Shown: positions 23,949 through 32,304 of the stretch, one piece after another
How the letters are laid out: each line of letters begins with the position of its first letter
How positions within the stretch are numbered: the stretch's first letter is position 1
DNA from: Anaerolineae bacterium
GTDB lineage: Bacteria; Chloroflexota; Anaerolineae; Aggregatilineales; Phototrophicaceae
NCBI GenBank assembly: GCA_017303635.1
Contig: JAFLCG010000001.1
Span: 1 to 64,000, forward strand
Length of the DNA stretch: 64,000 bases
Direction: 5' to 3'
Program-made: the position numbers and the translations under genes
Notes under the pieces: model-generated
Database searches by the model: none
Seen by the model: only the letters and a program-made list of their open reading frames with translations
What the model was told of the DNA's origin: nothing

Positions 23949-24024
23949 CAATACCAGGAAGAGCAGGGATGCATGGGCAGTTGCCTGATGGGTCAAACTC
24001 CCCATATACAAAGGATATTGTCCG

Positions 24025-24549
24025 ATGGTTCAGCCGCCCAAATCTGATGAATACGCCGAATTTTATGCCGGGTATATCCAGCGGGTGCCGCCGGTCAGCG
24101 GCTTCTTCACTTTGATGACCGCGCAACCCGGTGAACTGAAGGCCCTGGTGCATGGTGTGACCGAGGCTCAGGCCAGCACCCCGCATAAATCCGGCGAGTG
24201 GAGCATCAAGGAAGTGCTGGGGCACATCAATGATACCGAGCGGGTCTTTGCCTACCGTGCGCTGCGGATCGCCCGCGGTGATCAGACACCGCTGGCCGGT
24301 TTTGACCAGGATGCTTACGTCCGTCATACCGATTTCAACCAGCGCACAGTCAACGACCTCATCAATGAGTTCGCCGGACAGCGACAGGCCAATGTATGGT
24401 GCTTCAAACCGCTGACGGAAGCGGAAATCGACCGGCGCGGCACTGCCAGCAATCATCCGGTCAGCGTGCGCGCTCTGCTCTATATGTTGGTGGGGCATGT
24501 GCTGCATCACATGGAAAGCCTGCGGGCGGATTATAAGTTGGGAGGATAA
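24025..24549 (+). CDS. DinB-like four-helix protein, copy 2
   Basis: 174 residues, collinear with the previous DinB protein. It keeps the metal-site segments HINDTERVFAYRALRIARGD and MLVGHVLHHMESLRADYKLGG. Differences cluster in the middle (residues about 90-120) and at the N-terminus (MVQPPKSDEYAEFYAGYIQ). The duplication probably arose in place, with the second copy diverging after insertion of the intergenic repeat between them. The HhH gene follows 8 nt downstream. Confidence 0.9.
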   Translation: MVQPPKSDEYAEFYAGYIQRVPPVSGFFTLMTAQPGELKALVHGVTEAQASTPHKSGEWSIKEVLGHINDTERVFAYRALRIARGDQTPLAGFDQDAYVRHTDFNQRTVNDLINEFAGQRQANVWCFKPLTEAEIDRRGTASNHPVSVRALLYMLVGHVLHHMESLRADYKLGG

Positions 24550-24557
24550 ACCAGATC

Positions 24558-24929
24558 ATGCCAGAACCTGAGTCGGATTTGCCACCTATCGGTGCGCCTG
24601 CACGGGAAGCCCTCCGGCTGGAAGGGTATACCCGTCTGGAACAATTGAACGGCGTGAGTGAATCAACCCTTGCCCGAACACATGGCGTTGGCCCTAAAGC
24701 CCTGCGAATTCTACGGGAAGCCCTGGCGGAAAGGGGTTGGGCGTTTTCCGACCTGCCCAAGCTGGCAGCGCCCGCCCTGCGCGCGCTGCACGGCGCGGGC
24801 TATACCCGCCTCGAACAGTTAAACGGCGTCAGTGAAACGGCTCTCAAGCAATTGCATGGCATGGGGCCGAATGCGCTCAAGACGCTGCGTGAGGCGCTGG
24901 CAGCGAAGGGGTGGATGTTTAAGGATTAG
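24558..24929 (+). CDS. Tandem HhH / RNAP-alpha-CTD-like protein
   Basis: 123 residues made of two near-identical halves of about 58 residues: IGAPAREALRLEGYTRLEQLNGVSESTLARTHGVGPKALRILREAL and LAAPALRALHGAGYTRLEQLNGVSETALKQLHGMGPNALKTLREAL. Each is a helix-hairpin-helix unit of the type found in the RNA polymerase alpha C-terminal domain and in small DNA-binding proteins, with the GVGP/GMGP hairpin. It should bind DNA without sequence specificity or protein partners. The halves differ at few positions, pointing to a recent internal duplication. It ends the DinB operon. Confidence 0.75.
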   Translation: MPEPESDLPPIGAPAREALRLEGYTRLEQLNGVSESTLARTHGVGPKALRILREALAERGWAFSDLPKLAAPALRALHGAGYTRLEQLNGVSETALKQLHGMGPNALKTLREALAAKGWMFKD

Positions 24930-24938
24930 AACATTTGT

Positions 24939-24967
24939 TTGACATCGCAATTGAACAGTGCCATAAT
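24939..24967 (+). promoter_or_regulatory. Strong sigma-70-type promoter before the 24997 gene
   Basis: TTGACA (24939-24944), 17-nt spacer, CATAAT (24962-24967), 29 nt before the ATG, with a near-perfect AAGGAGGA ribosome site. It is the best promoter match in the window. Confidence 0.8.
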
Positions 24968-24996
24968 CCTAAAATACCCTATTCAAGGAGGAAGCG

Positions 24997-25653
24997 ATGT
25001 CATCAACGCTGCTCAATGGCTATACGGCGCTACCCGCAAGTGGCACTGGTGACCCCGTACTGGTCCTGCATCCCTGGTGGGGGCTAAACGACACCATCAA
25101 GGCTTTTTGTAACCGATTGGCAGAGGCTGGTTTTATCGCCTTCGCGCCTGACCTGCATCATGGTCAGATCGCCACGACGATTCCCGATGCCGAGGCGCTG
25201 GCCGGCGTGATCTTCAATAACCTCGACTCGGCCCGCGCGGAAGTCGGAGCAGCGCTTGCGTTTCTGGCTGAACACGCCGATCCCGATGGCCGCGGTCTGG
25301 CGGTGGTCGGGTTCTCGCTGGGGGCATTCTTCGCACTGGATGCCGCCATTCGCCTGCCCGAGTCGATTCGTTCTGTGGTGGCATTTTACGGCACTCGCCC
25401 CAGCGAAGCGGCTGATTTTGTGAACTCTAAAGCCAGCTTCCTGGGTCACTACGCGGAAACGGATGACTTCGAACCGGCAGAGGAAGTTGCCAAGCTGGAA
25501 GCCGCGCTCAAGCAGGCAGGTCGCCCGGTCACCTTCCATCACTATCCTGGTACCGGACACTGGTTCTTTGAGCCGGATGTCGTGCAAGCATATGAGCCGG
25601 CAGCAGCGGCCCTCGCCTGGGAGCGCACTCTGGCCTTTCTGAAACGGTCATAA
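24997..25653 (+). CDS. Dienelactone hydrolase family protein (serine type)
   Basis: 218 residues, cytosolic. HPWWGLNDTIKAFCNRLAEAG, the nucleophile region VVGFSLGAFFALDAA and the late HHYPGTGHWFFEPD are typical. The nucleophile is Ser instead of the Cys of true dienelactone hydrolases, so it is a carboxylesterase-like member. A consensus promoter and a strong ribosome site suggest good expression. Another hydrolase of the same superfamily but secreted and with Cys126 is at 6695. The substrate is unknown. Confidence 0.88.
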   Translation: MSSTLLNGYTALPASGTGDPVLVLHPWWGLNDTIKAFCNRLAEAGFIAFAPDLHHGQIATTIPDAEALAGVIFNNLDSARAEVGAALAFLAEHADPDGRGLAVVGFSLGAFFALDAAIRLPESIRSVVAFYGTRPSEAADFVNSKASFLGHYAETDDFEPAEEVAKLEAALKQAGRPVTFHHYPGTGHWFFEPDVVQAYEPAAAALAWERTLAFLKRS

Positions 25654-25657
25654 TCGA

Positions 25658-26428
25658 TTACGGTGTCGACTCAGCCGTCACCTCAGCGGTGGCTTCAATC
25701 GTTGGCGGGCTGTAACGGGCTGCAGCACCGTAGTCGAAGACATCAATCGTCCAGACAGTCGGCCCGGCGGGATCGTCAGCCGTAGCGATTTGGGTGGCGA
25801 CGAAGCGGGCTGGGAGCAAGTTATCGCGCCGCAGGTACAGGTTTAGCCCGACGGGGCCTTCCATTGTAATCAGGTTGACCACCAGCGCGGAGAGTTGTGG
25901 CCCATCGGCTTCCGCGGCTAAATGATAGACTTCAGTGCCATCTTCCAACGATTCTTCGCCTACCAGAGTCAGATTTTGCAGGGAACGCAGCGCCCGGCTG
26001 AATCCGTTATCCTCGGCACTTAAGACCTGGGCGGCATCGAAGCCATTGACCAGCGTTTCCGGTAACCAGCGGTTGGCAGTGAAGATGGCGCGCACAAACT
26101 GCTGTGTTCCCTGGGCAAATACATCTGCCTCCAGCGCTAACTGTCCTGTGCCAACCTTGACCCGAATCCCCAGTTGATCTGGTGCGATGTACTGACCTTC
26201 GGCACGGTCGAGCCGCAGTGCTCCCAAATCCGTAAAGATAAAGTAGTCGGCACCTGTACGATCTACCAGCAGGTCGAAGGTGGTTTGTGCCCGCATTCCG
26301 CTGATGGCCTGTTCGATCATTGTAGCGGGTTCGAGCGTGGCGTTAGGGGTCCCGCCAGGGCTACCTCCACAGGCGGCCAACAGGAGCGCAAGCAGCATGA
26401 ATACGATCAAGGCAATACGATTGGTCAT
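25658..26428 (-). CDS. LppX/LprAFG-like lipoprotein
   Basis: 256 residues from ATG 26428; the upstream frame (26461) only adds a non-signal stretch. A lipoprotein signal MTNRIALIVFMLLALLLAAC ends in the lipobox LAAC. The mature domain (MIEQAISGMRAQTTFDLLVDRTGADYFIFTDLGALRLDRAEGQYIAPDQ...) has the alternating strand pattern of LppX_LprAFG proteins, which carry lipids or glycolipids across the envelope in mycobacteria. A C-terminal tail rich in Thr/Glu (TIEATAEVTAESTP) follows. A lipid-carrier role in this organism is inference. Confidence 0.75.
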   Translation of the reverse strand: MTNRIALIVFMLLALLLAACGGSPGGTPNATLEPATMIEQAISGMRAQTTFDLLVDRTGADYFIFTDLGALRLDRAEGQYIAPDQLGIRVKVGTGQLALEADVFAQGTQQFVRAIFTANRWLPETLVNGFDAAQVLSAEDNGFSRALRSLQNLTLVGEESLEDGTEVYHLAAEADGPQLSALVVNLITMEGPVGLNLYLRRDNLLPARFVATQIATADDPAGPTVWTIDVFDYGAAARYSPPTIEATAEVTAESTP

Positions 26429-26654
26429 GGATGTTTTTGGTCTCGTTTGGAAGTTATTCATTCAGGAAGCGTATCATCCTACTATGATGCAGAGGCCAGC
26501 AGATGTCTATAGTCCGCAGGCATCCTTTTGTATTACGTGCGAATCCTGTAAAAGGGTGCAGGATACTCAGCCGAGAACGCCTCTCTGCAACCCTGGGTGG
26601 CAGCCTGCGTATAATGTATTGTAAGATCAACTGAACGAACCTGAGGAGTAGAGT

Positions 26655-26966
26655 ATGGATACCGAGAATCTGAACGGCACCGGCCATCAACCTGAAGAAG
26701 AATCGCCGCGCGCCCCGCTGGAAGCGTTTGTCTATCATCAGCGCCGCGCACTGGAAGAAACCGGGAAAGCCCTGGAAGCCCTGCTGCCAGAAGGCTTCCG
26801 CGCACATGGTGGCGAAGCCGGTCGCGAATTTGTGAAGGGCTTCAAGGCGCTGATTGATGCTGCCATTGATGAGATCGAGAAAGCCACCAACAAAGAGGAC
26901 AGCGCCGACGAGGACGACCGTCCTTCGACCACGGGTAAAGCCAAGGTCAAGGTGCAGGTGGACTAA
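26655..26966 (+). CDS. Small acidic protein, unknown
   Basis: 103 residues. Predicted mostly helical: RAPLEAFVYHQRRALEETGKALEALLPEGFRAHGGEAGREFVKGFKALIDAAIDEIEK, with an acidic and then basic tail (EDSADEDDRPSTTGKAKVKVQVD). GAGGAG precedes the ATG and TATAAT lies at 26610-26615. No family is recognised. The strongly charged composition and length are compatible with a nucleoid- or ribosome-associated helper, but that is a guess. Confidence 0.65.
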   Translation: MDTENLNGTGHQPEEESPRAPLEAFVYHQRRALEETGKALEALLPEGFRAHGGEAGREFVKGFKALIDAAIDEIEKATNKEDSADEDDRPSTTGKAKVKVQVD

Positions 26967-26996
26967 GTCCGGCAGATATCTCAAGCATTGTCTGTT

Positions 26997-27074
26997 AAAA
27001 CCATCCTTTACACTACGTATATTCAACCGCAATGGTTGAGCATTATCTGATACGTTGTGTGTAAGGATGGTTTT
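26997..27074. repeat. 78-nt nested hairpin covering the ribosome site
   Basis: The outer arms AAAACCATCCTT (26997-27008) and AAGGATGGTTTT (27063-27074) pair over 12 bp. Inner arms ACGTAT / ATACGT (27015-27020, 27050-27055) and TCAACC / GGTTGA (27023-27028, 27034-27039) continue the stem. The 3' arm contains the AAGGATGG ribosome site of the next gene. It may be a hairpin MITE or a translation-controlling leader. Confidence 0.6.
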
Positions 27075-27076
27075 TG

Positions 27077-27907
27077 ATGCGGAAGTCCATCGCCTTCATC
27101 GTTACCGTTGTTGCTCTCAGCCTGTTCATCCTGCCCGCCGGAGCTACTTCGACTGGCACCGACTGCCTCCCCAGCACTGATTTCTCGCAAGCAGTGGAAC
27201 TGCGCGTCATTCAGATGCGATCAGGCTTCACCTACACGGCTACCGTATTGGGCATCAATGGCTTTGATCCCTCGATCTGGGTGACAGCCCCTTATGACAA
27301 TGGCATCTGCGTGGATGACGATGTGGTCGCCGCCAACTACAGCGCGTGGCTACCGACAACAGGGCAGGTGGAAGCCTCCAACACCAACTCACAAGTCAGC
27401 TTCAGCTACAACGGGTCGGACGCATTCGGCAATGTCTCGCTGTGGGTCGCCAGCACCACCAACGAACCCGGCGAATTTATTCTGCTGTTGGAGGGCATGG
27501 CTGTTACCGACATGGACGGCATTGGTGATCCCCTCTCGATGCTCATCACCCCTGGTGTGGTTAACTCTGGTGTGACCCCTACGGCCTACATGCTTTCGCG
27601 CTATGGCGATGTAGACTCCTTCGTTGGCCTGATCGACTCGGAATACAACTGGTTGCTGGACAATGACCAGGTCTATATGAGCTGCGACGATGCTGGGCGT
27701 TCATGCTGGGGCGAATCGACGGAATTGGGTGGGGCCTGGGTCGCCATGTCCGACCAGCAGTGGGTGGAAGCCAGCGGCTACGATGCCATGCTCAGCATCC
27801 CGGTCAGCGCGGAATCCGAAGGTGGCTTTCTCAACTTCGTCATGCGGAGTTCAGGCATGAGCACTTTTGGAGAATACATCGCGGCATTCCATATTGGGCT
27901 GGGATAA
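27077..27907 (+). CDS. Secreted protein, uncharacterised
   Basis: 276 residues from ATG 27077 (a TTG lies one codon upstream). A signal peptide (RKSIAFIVTVVALSLFILPA, then GATS) precedes a soluble domain. It contains the segments YTATVLGINGFDPSIWVTAPYDNGICVDDDVVAAN, QVSFSYNGSDAFGNVSLWV and a repeat of the same type later (SFVGLIDSEYNWLLDNDQVYMSCDDAGRSCWG). The pattern resembles PPC-like pre-peptidase beta modules in series. Its ribosome site sits inside the hairpin at 26997-27074, which could limit translation. Function is unknown. Confidence 0.7.
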   Translation: MRKSIAFIVTVVALSLFILPAGATSTGTDCLPSTDFSQAVELRVIQMRSGFTYTATVLGINGFDPSIWVTAPYDNGICVDDDVVAANYSAWLPTTGQVEASNTNSQVSFSYNGSDAFGNVSLWVASTTNEPGEFILLLEGMAVTDMDGIGDPLSMLITPGVVNSGVTPTAYMLSRYGDVDSFVGLIDSEYNWLLDNDQVYMSCDDAGRSCWGESTELGGAWVAMSDQQWVEASGYDAMLSIPVSAESEGGFLNFVMRSSGMSTFGEYIAAFHIGLG

Positions 27908-28087
27908 CCCGGTTTACCCCCTTCTATCCGTCCACACTGTGGACGGATAGATCGCCTGGTTGGCTGTGGGTTGGTTCACTGGCTCTCCGTAGATCCAGTA
28001 TCGGCCTGGGCCGACAATCGTTATCCTATAGTAAGACACAAGCCAGTCTTGAGGGCGATGCAGGGGAAAATCGTGTAGGATAACGGT

Positions 28088-29266
28088 ATGAAGATCCTTT
28101 ACCTTGTCCCGCATGTCCCTAATCCAACCAAAGCACGTTCCTGGTATCACATTCGTGGTCTATTAGAGGCTGGTCATCAGGTGATGGTCGCTACTCTGGA
28201 ACGGGGCGCGGCCGATGCTGCCCGCCTAAAGCAGCTGAGTGAGTTGGGTGTGGGTATCATCAGTGCACGCATCAGCCGGATACAGATGGCACTGAATGCG
28301 ACACGGACGCTGACTAGCTGGCAACCTCTTCAGGCGGATCTGTTATGGTCGGATGCCCTGCTGCGTGCTGTCATTGACTATGTCCGACGTGAACAACCAG
28401 ATATCATCCATGTGGAACATTTACGGATGGCAAAATATGGACTCTGGTTGCGCGAATTGAGACCGGTCATCTGGGACGCGGTTGACTATCTGGCTCCCCT
28501 CTTTGCCCAGGCTGCTACTAATGGGCAGGGGATGGGGCTGCGCTTGGCAGCCCGCATCGAAGCTACGCGCTTGCCGGCTTACGAACGTTGGTTGACCGAG
28601 CAGTTCTCGCGCACGCTGGTCATCACCGGGCGGGATCGCCAACTCATGAGCCAGGATAATCCCTACGCTGACCGAATTCAGGTGGCACCACCCGGCTTGC
28701 CCATTAACACCCTTGAATGGGTTGAACGCGAAAGCCACACTCTTATCATGACGGGTACGCTGAACTACCACCCGAACGTGGCCTCAGTTCACTACTTTGT
28801 GGAGCGGATTTGGCCGGATTTGCGACGAACCCACCCACTTTTGCGCTTGCAACTGGTCGGGGCGCACCCGACGCCTGCCATTCAGGCGCTGGCATCTACC
28901 GAGGTCAAGGTGACCGGATTTGTTCCATCCGTCATGGACTACCTGCAAAAAGCAACCATCGCGGTTGCGCCGGTTCAGTACGGCGCAGGCATTCAGAATA
29001 AGGTGTTGGAAGCTTTCCTGACCGCTACACCGGTTGTGGCTTCCCCGGAAGGATTAGCCGGATTAGAAGCGCAGGATGGTGAGCATCTGTTGGTGGCTGA
29101 TAGCCCGGAGGATTTCGCCGCGGCGGTCAGTCGGTTGTTGGATGACCCAGCCCTACGCGCCCGAATCGGGGCCGCCGGACGAGCGTACATTGAAACACAT
29201 CACGATCTGCGACTGACGACCCAGGCGTTGGTCGCACAGTATGAGGCAGTCATGAGCCAGGGATGA
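28088..29266 (+). CDS. GT4-type glycosyltransferase
   Basis: 392 residues, a two-domain GT-B enzyme. The N-terminus KILYLVPHVPNPTKARSWYHIRGLLEAGHQV is the acceptor domain; the C-terminal half contains LIMTGTLNYHPNVASVHYF, the KVTGFVPSVMDYL segment and the donor site APVQYGAGIQNKVLEAFLTATPVVASPEGLAGL, the EX7E-like region of GT4. It should transfer a sugar from a nucleotide donor to a lipid-linked glycan at the inner membrane face. It converges on the leftward glycosyltransferase block and is the first gene of the locus. Confidence 0.9.
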   Translation: MKILYLVPHVPNPTKARSWYHIRGLLEAGHQVMVATLERGAADAARLKQLSELGVGIISARISRIQMALNATRTLTSWQPLQADLLWSDALLRAVIDYVRREQPDIIHVEHLRMAKYGLWLRELRPVIWDAVDYLAPLFAQAATNGQGMGLRLAARIEATRLPAYERWLTEQFSRTLVITGRDRQLMSQDNPYADRIQVAPPGLPINTLEWVERESHTLIMTGTLNYHPNVASVHYFVERIWPDLRRTHPLLRLQLVGAHPTPAIQALASTEVKVTGFVPSVMDYLQKATIAVAPVQYGAGIQNKVLEAFLTATPVVASPEGLAGLEAQDGEHLLVADSPEDFAAAVSRLLDDPALRARIGAAGRAYIETHHDLRLTTQALVAQYEAVMSQG

Positions 29267-29276
29267 AGTCGGTGGA

Positions 29277-30485
29277 TCATTTGCGTAGTTGCTCAAACCA
29301 ATCCTCAAGCTGACCTGCAACCTGTTCGGTGCTGTAGTGCGCTTCAGCCGCCTGGCGGGCGGCGACCCTCAATGCACGTAACTCATCCGGGCGCTGCAAC
29401 CAGTAGCGTAGTCCCTCAGCCAACGCACCGGCTTCAGCACTTTTCGTGACCAGCGCAGGATGTATTGGCGAAAGGATTTCCGGGGTGGCACCTACTGGCG
29501 TTCCCAGTACCGGCGTCCCAGAAGCCAGCGACTCGATGGTCGCCAGACCAAAGCCTTCCAGGCTTTCAGTCGGCAAGACAAACAGGTTAGCACTCGCCAT
29601 ATATCGAGGCAAATCGGCTTCGCTCACAAAGCCGAGCAAGCGCACATGGTCTCTCAAGCCGTATTTTTCGATCAAGGCTTCAAGCTTTGGTTGGAGGAAT
29701 CCTTTACCGGCGATCAAGAGAAGCACATCCGGGTGCTCCCTTCGCAACGTGACCATTGCTTCAATCAGGTTGGTCAAACCCATGCGCCCTTCCAGACGGC
29801 GGGCCGTGAATAGGATCGGACGATTGACCGGTAAACCCAGCCGTAGCCGGGTCTGTTCGACGGGCTGTGGCGAATAAAAGTGCGTATCCACGCACAGCGG
29901 AATGAGTTCAGGCATGGTGGGTGCAGGGGCTTTAGGATACAAGCGTTGGAGATCACGCAGGACGCTGAGACTACGCGGCATTACACAGGTCATTCGGTTG
30001 AAAGCATAGGCTTCAACTCGTCCCATCAACCAACCGCCGAGCCGCGCCAGTGGAGCCAGCCGACCGTATTTCCCTCGTTCAACATTGCTCAATACGTATT
30101 CGGTAGCACCGGAATAGAAGGTGCCGATAGCTGGCACATGATTGTGAAGACGCGCCCAACGGAGCGGATAGTAGTAGAGTGCATTGTGTAGGTAGATCAG
30201 GTCAGCCGGGGAGGGCGAATGGCTTAGTAGCCACCTCACCTGGGTAAAGATCGTTAGCGGGTAGTGGAAGTAGTAAAGCGGGTTTTGCCGGCTCGGCCCA
30301 AAAAAACGCCGTATATGAATCCCGTTGATTGTTTGATCCGGTGGCAAGTCAGGGTTTGTTGCCCGAACGATCACTTCAATGTGATGACCGCGTGCTGCCA
30401 GCGCCACACACTCGTTGTAGAGGCTCTTGCCGACGCCGCCAATGGCATCTGGAAAGATCTCATCCGTGATGACGAGGATATGCAT
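29277..30485 (-). CDS. GT4-type glycosyltransferase
   Basis: 402 residues. The N-terminal domain begins MHILVITDEIFPDAIGGVGKSLYNECVALAARGH, with the GG loop of GT4 enzymes. The C-terminal domain has FTARRLEGRMGLTNLIEAM and FVLPTESLEGFGLATIESLASGTPVLGTPVGATPEIL, the EX7E donor-binding motif. It acts at the cytoplasmic face on a glycan precursor. It is the last gene of a leftward operon of five genes (34246 to 29277) separated by 0-7 nt, so a single transcript is likely. Confidence 0.92.
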   Translation of the reverse strand: MHILVITDEIFPDAIGGVGKSLYNECVALAARGHHIEVIVRATNPDLPPDQTINGIHIRRFFGPSRQNPLYYFHYPLTIFTQVRWLLSHSPSPADLIYLHNALYYYPLRWARLHNHVPAIGTFYSGATEYVLSNVERGKYGRLAPLARLGGWLMGRVEAYAFNRMTCVMPRSLSVLRDLQRLYPKAPAPTMPELIPLCVDTHFYSPQPVEQTRLRLGLPVNRPILFTARRLEGRMGLTNLIEAMVTLRREHPDVLLLIAGKGFLQPKLEALIEKYGLRDHVRLLGFVSEADLPRYMASANLFVLPTESLEGFGLATIESLASGTPVLGTPVGATPEILSPIHPALVTKSAEAGALAEGLRYWLQRPDELRALRVAARQAAEAHYSTEQVAGQLEDWFEQLRK

Positions 30486-31355
30486 TTATGTTCTCCAGAT
30501 CTCGTTCAATACACGCAGATAGAGTGACTTTCGACCGGGTAGTGCAACCAGCTTGAGTAAAAGTTCCAGGGTAAAGCCGATCTTCAAGAGTAATACCTGA
30601 CGCTGTTGCCCTCGCTTGCGGAAGTAGTGCAGCGGACTGAGGTGATAGGCACGGATGCGACGCTCCGGGTAACGGGAGACCGTGCTGGATTCGATGTGTT
30701 GCACGATGGCATCTGGCAGAAAGTGTGTTTCCCATCCGGCCTTCGCAGCACGATCACACAAGTCTGGGTCTTCGCAAAACAGGAAGAAAGCTTCATCCAG
30801 GCCACCAACCTGCTCGTAAACCTGACGCCGGAGTAGAAGACAGTGGGCCTGCACCCAGGCTACCCTAACAGGAGTCCTATCTGTTGGTGATGGAGAGTCT
30901 GTCAGTGGAAAAAGTCGATCCAGTCCCAGGTATTCGCGTAGTACGCTCCGGGCGGTGTAGAGACCATGGGCGGTGTGGGCCAGGTCGCCGTTTCGGTTGA
31001 GCGTGCGGGGGCCGACGATGCCGACCGACGACGCGGATTCCAGAAACGCCACCATCGCTTTCAGGCTGCCCGGTTCTACGATCACATCCGGGTTGAGCAG
31101 CAGCAGATAGTCCCCGGTGGCCTGATCCAAGCCCTGATTATTACCCCCGGCAAATCCACGATTGTCGGTGTTCAGGATATAGCGGTGGTGCGGGAAGGCC
31201 ACCTGTGCCTGCTGGACGAGGCCATCAGTGGAAGCGTTATCGACCACGATCACCTCATAGGTCAAATCATTCACCCCTGCCGGGAGGCTCCTCAGGCAGT
31301 CGAGCAGGATTGCACCGGGGTTATAGGTGACGATGATGATCGAGAGGGTGGTCAT
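30486..31355 (-). CDS. GT2 glycosyltransferase (rhamnosyltransferase-like)
   Basis: 289 residues with the GT-A fold. LSIIIVTYNPGAILLDCLRSLP at the N-terminus, VVDNASTDGL, the NRGFAGGNNQGLDQATGDYLLLLNPDV segment with the DxD-type site, and FLFCEDPDLCDRAAKAGW toward the C-terminus define the family often called rhamnosyltransferase. The 30486/30485 junction is immediate, without spacing, to the next gene. The sugar is not determinable from sequence. Confidence 0.9.
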   Translation of the reverse strand: MTTLSIIIVTYNPGAILLDCLRSLPAGVNDLTYEVIVVDNASTDGLVQQAQVAFPHHRYILNTDNRGFAGGNNQGLDQATGDYLLLLNPDVIVEPGSLKAMVAFLESASSVGIVGPRTLNRNGDLAHTAHGLYTARSVLREYLGLDRLFPLTDSPSPTDRTPVRVAWVQAHCLLLRRQVYEQVGGLDEAFFLFCEDPDLCDRAAKAGWETHFLPDAIVQHIESSTVSRYPERRIRAYHLSPLHYFRKRGQQRQVLLLKIGFTLELLLKLVALPGRKSLYLRVLNEIWRT

Positions 31356-31359
31356 AGGT

Positions 31360-32304
31360 TCATGAGTTTAAGGGGGAACGAGTCGCTCGTAAACGCGCGA
31401 TCACATCCACGATGCGCCGGAAGTTTTGTTCACCGGTATAGGTCAGCCAGCGCAAGAGCAGCGGTGTCTTCCAAGCGGGAGCTTCCCGCCGTGCCTGCTG
31501 ATACCAGCACCGCGCATCGGCCATTTCCCCAAGTTGGGCGCAGCGGGTGCCGTGGGTGCTGTAGGCCCTTGCTCGTTCCAGCGGGGAGAGCTGTGAGAAA
31601 GCTGCCATGCTAAAGACACGCTCATGCACTTTTAGGTCATTGCGCTGCATGGGTTGGCGATCTACACGAGTCATTTGCTGAGCATGGACGCGATAGTTGG
31701 CGAGTGCTTCATCAAGATACTGGAAATCATAGTGAGCAGCCATCCGCAACCAGAAATCATAGTCTTCAATCGAGCGTAGGGATTCATCAAAGAGACCGGT
31801 TTGCGCCAGGCATTCTCGGCGAAATATGAAGGCATGGACAGGCATCAGATTGTAGCGAACCAGCATCCCGAAGACATTGCCAGAGGGTTGCAGACCAGGC
31901 ATCAACTGCGAATAGCGTCCCATAGCCGTACCATTTTCCTGAACCAGTTGGACGTCACTATAGATGACGAACCACTCCGGATGGGATTCCAGCAAAGCAG
32001 ATCGTTTTTCCAGACTAGTTGGTTCAAGGGTGTCATCAGAATCAAGAAAGGCGATCAGATCACTAGTGCAGGCCTGTAAGCCCGTGTTGCGTGCTCCCGC
32101 TAGCCCGCGATTAGCCTGATTGATGAGTTTGACGGGCGGGCCGTAACGTCCGGCGACTTCCGCTGTATTGTCAGTGGAGCCGTCATTCACAACGATGATT
32201 TCATCGGGCGGGCGAGTCTGGGTCAGCAGGGAGCCGATGGCGTTCGCCAGAAAGGTGGCCTGGTTGTAGCAAGGGATAACCACAGAAATGCTATGGCGCG
32301 GCAT
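31360..32304 (-). CDS. GT2 glycosyltransferase
   Basis: 314 residues, GT-A fold: ISVVIPCYNQATFLANAIGSLLTQTRPPDEIIVVNDGSTDNT, the NRGLAGARNTGLQACTSDLIAFLDSDD segment with DSDD, and the C-terminal ED-type base region SIEDYDFWLRMA. A C-terminal extension (about 240-314) is helical. Its ATG overlaps the stop of the upstream gene (ATGA at 32302-32306), showing translational coupling in the polysaccharide operon. Confidence 0.92.
   Translation of the reverse strand: MPRHSISVVIPCYNQATFLANAIGSLLTQTRPPDEIIVVNDGSTDNTAEVAGRYGPPVKLINQANRGLAGARNTGLQACTSDLIAFLDSDDTLEPTSLEKRSALLESHPEWFVIYSDVQLVQENGTAMGRYSQLMPGLQPSGNVFGMLVRYNLMPVHAFIFRRECLAQTGLFDESLRSIEDYDFWLRMAAHYDFQYLDEALANYRVHAQQMTRVDRQPMQRNDLKVHERVFSMAAFSQLSPLERARAYSTHGTRCAQLGEMADARCWYQQARREAPAWKTPLLLRWLTYTGEQNFRRIVDVIARLRATRSPLNS

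Noticed and set aside
23620-24510. 296-residue open frame on the minus strand across both DinB genes
   Set aside because: It is the mirror of two real coding genes with matching composition, has no family signature, and spans the intergenic repeat.
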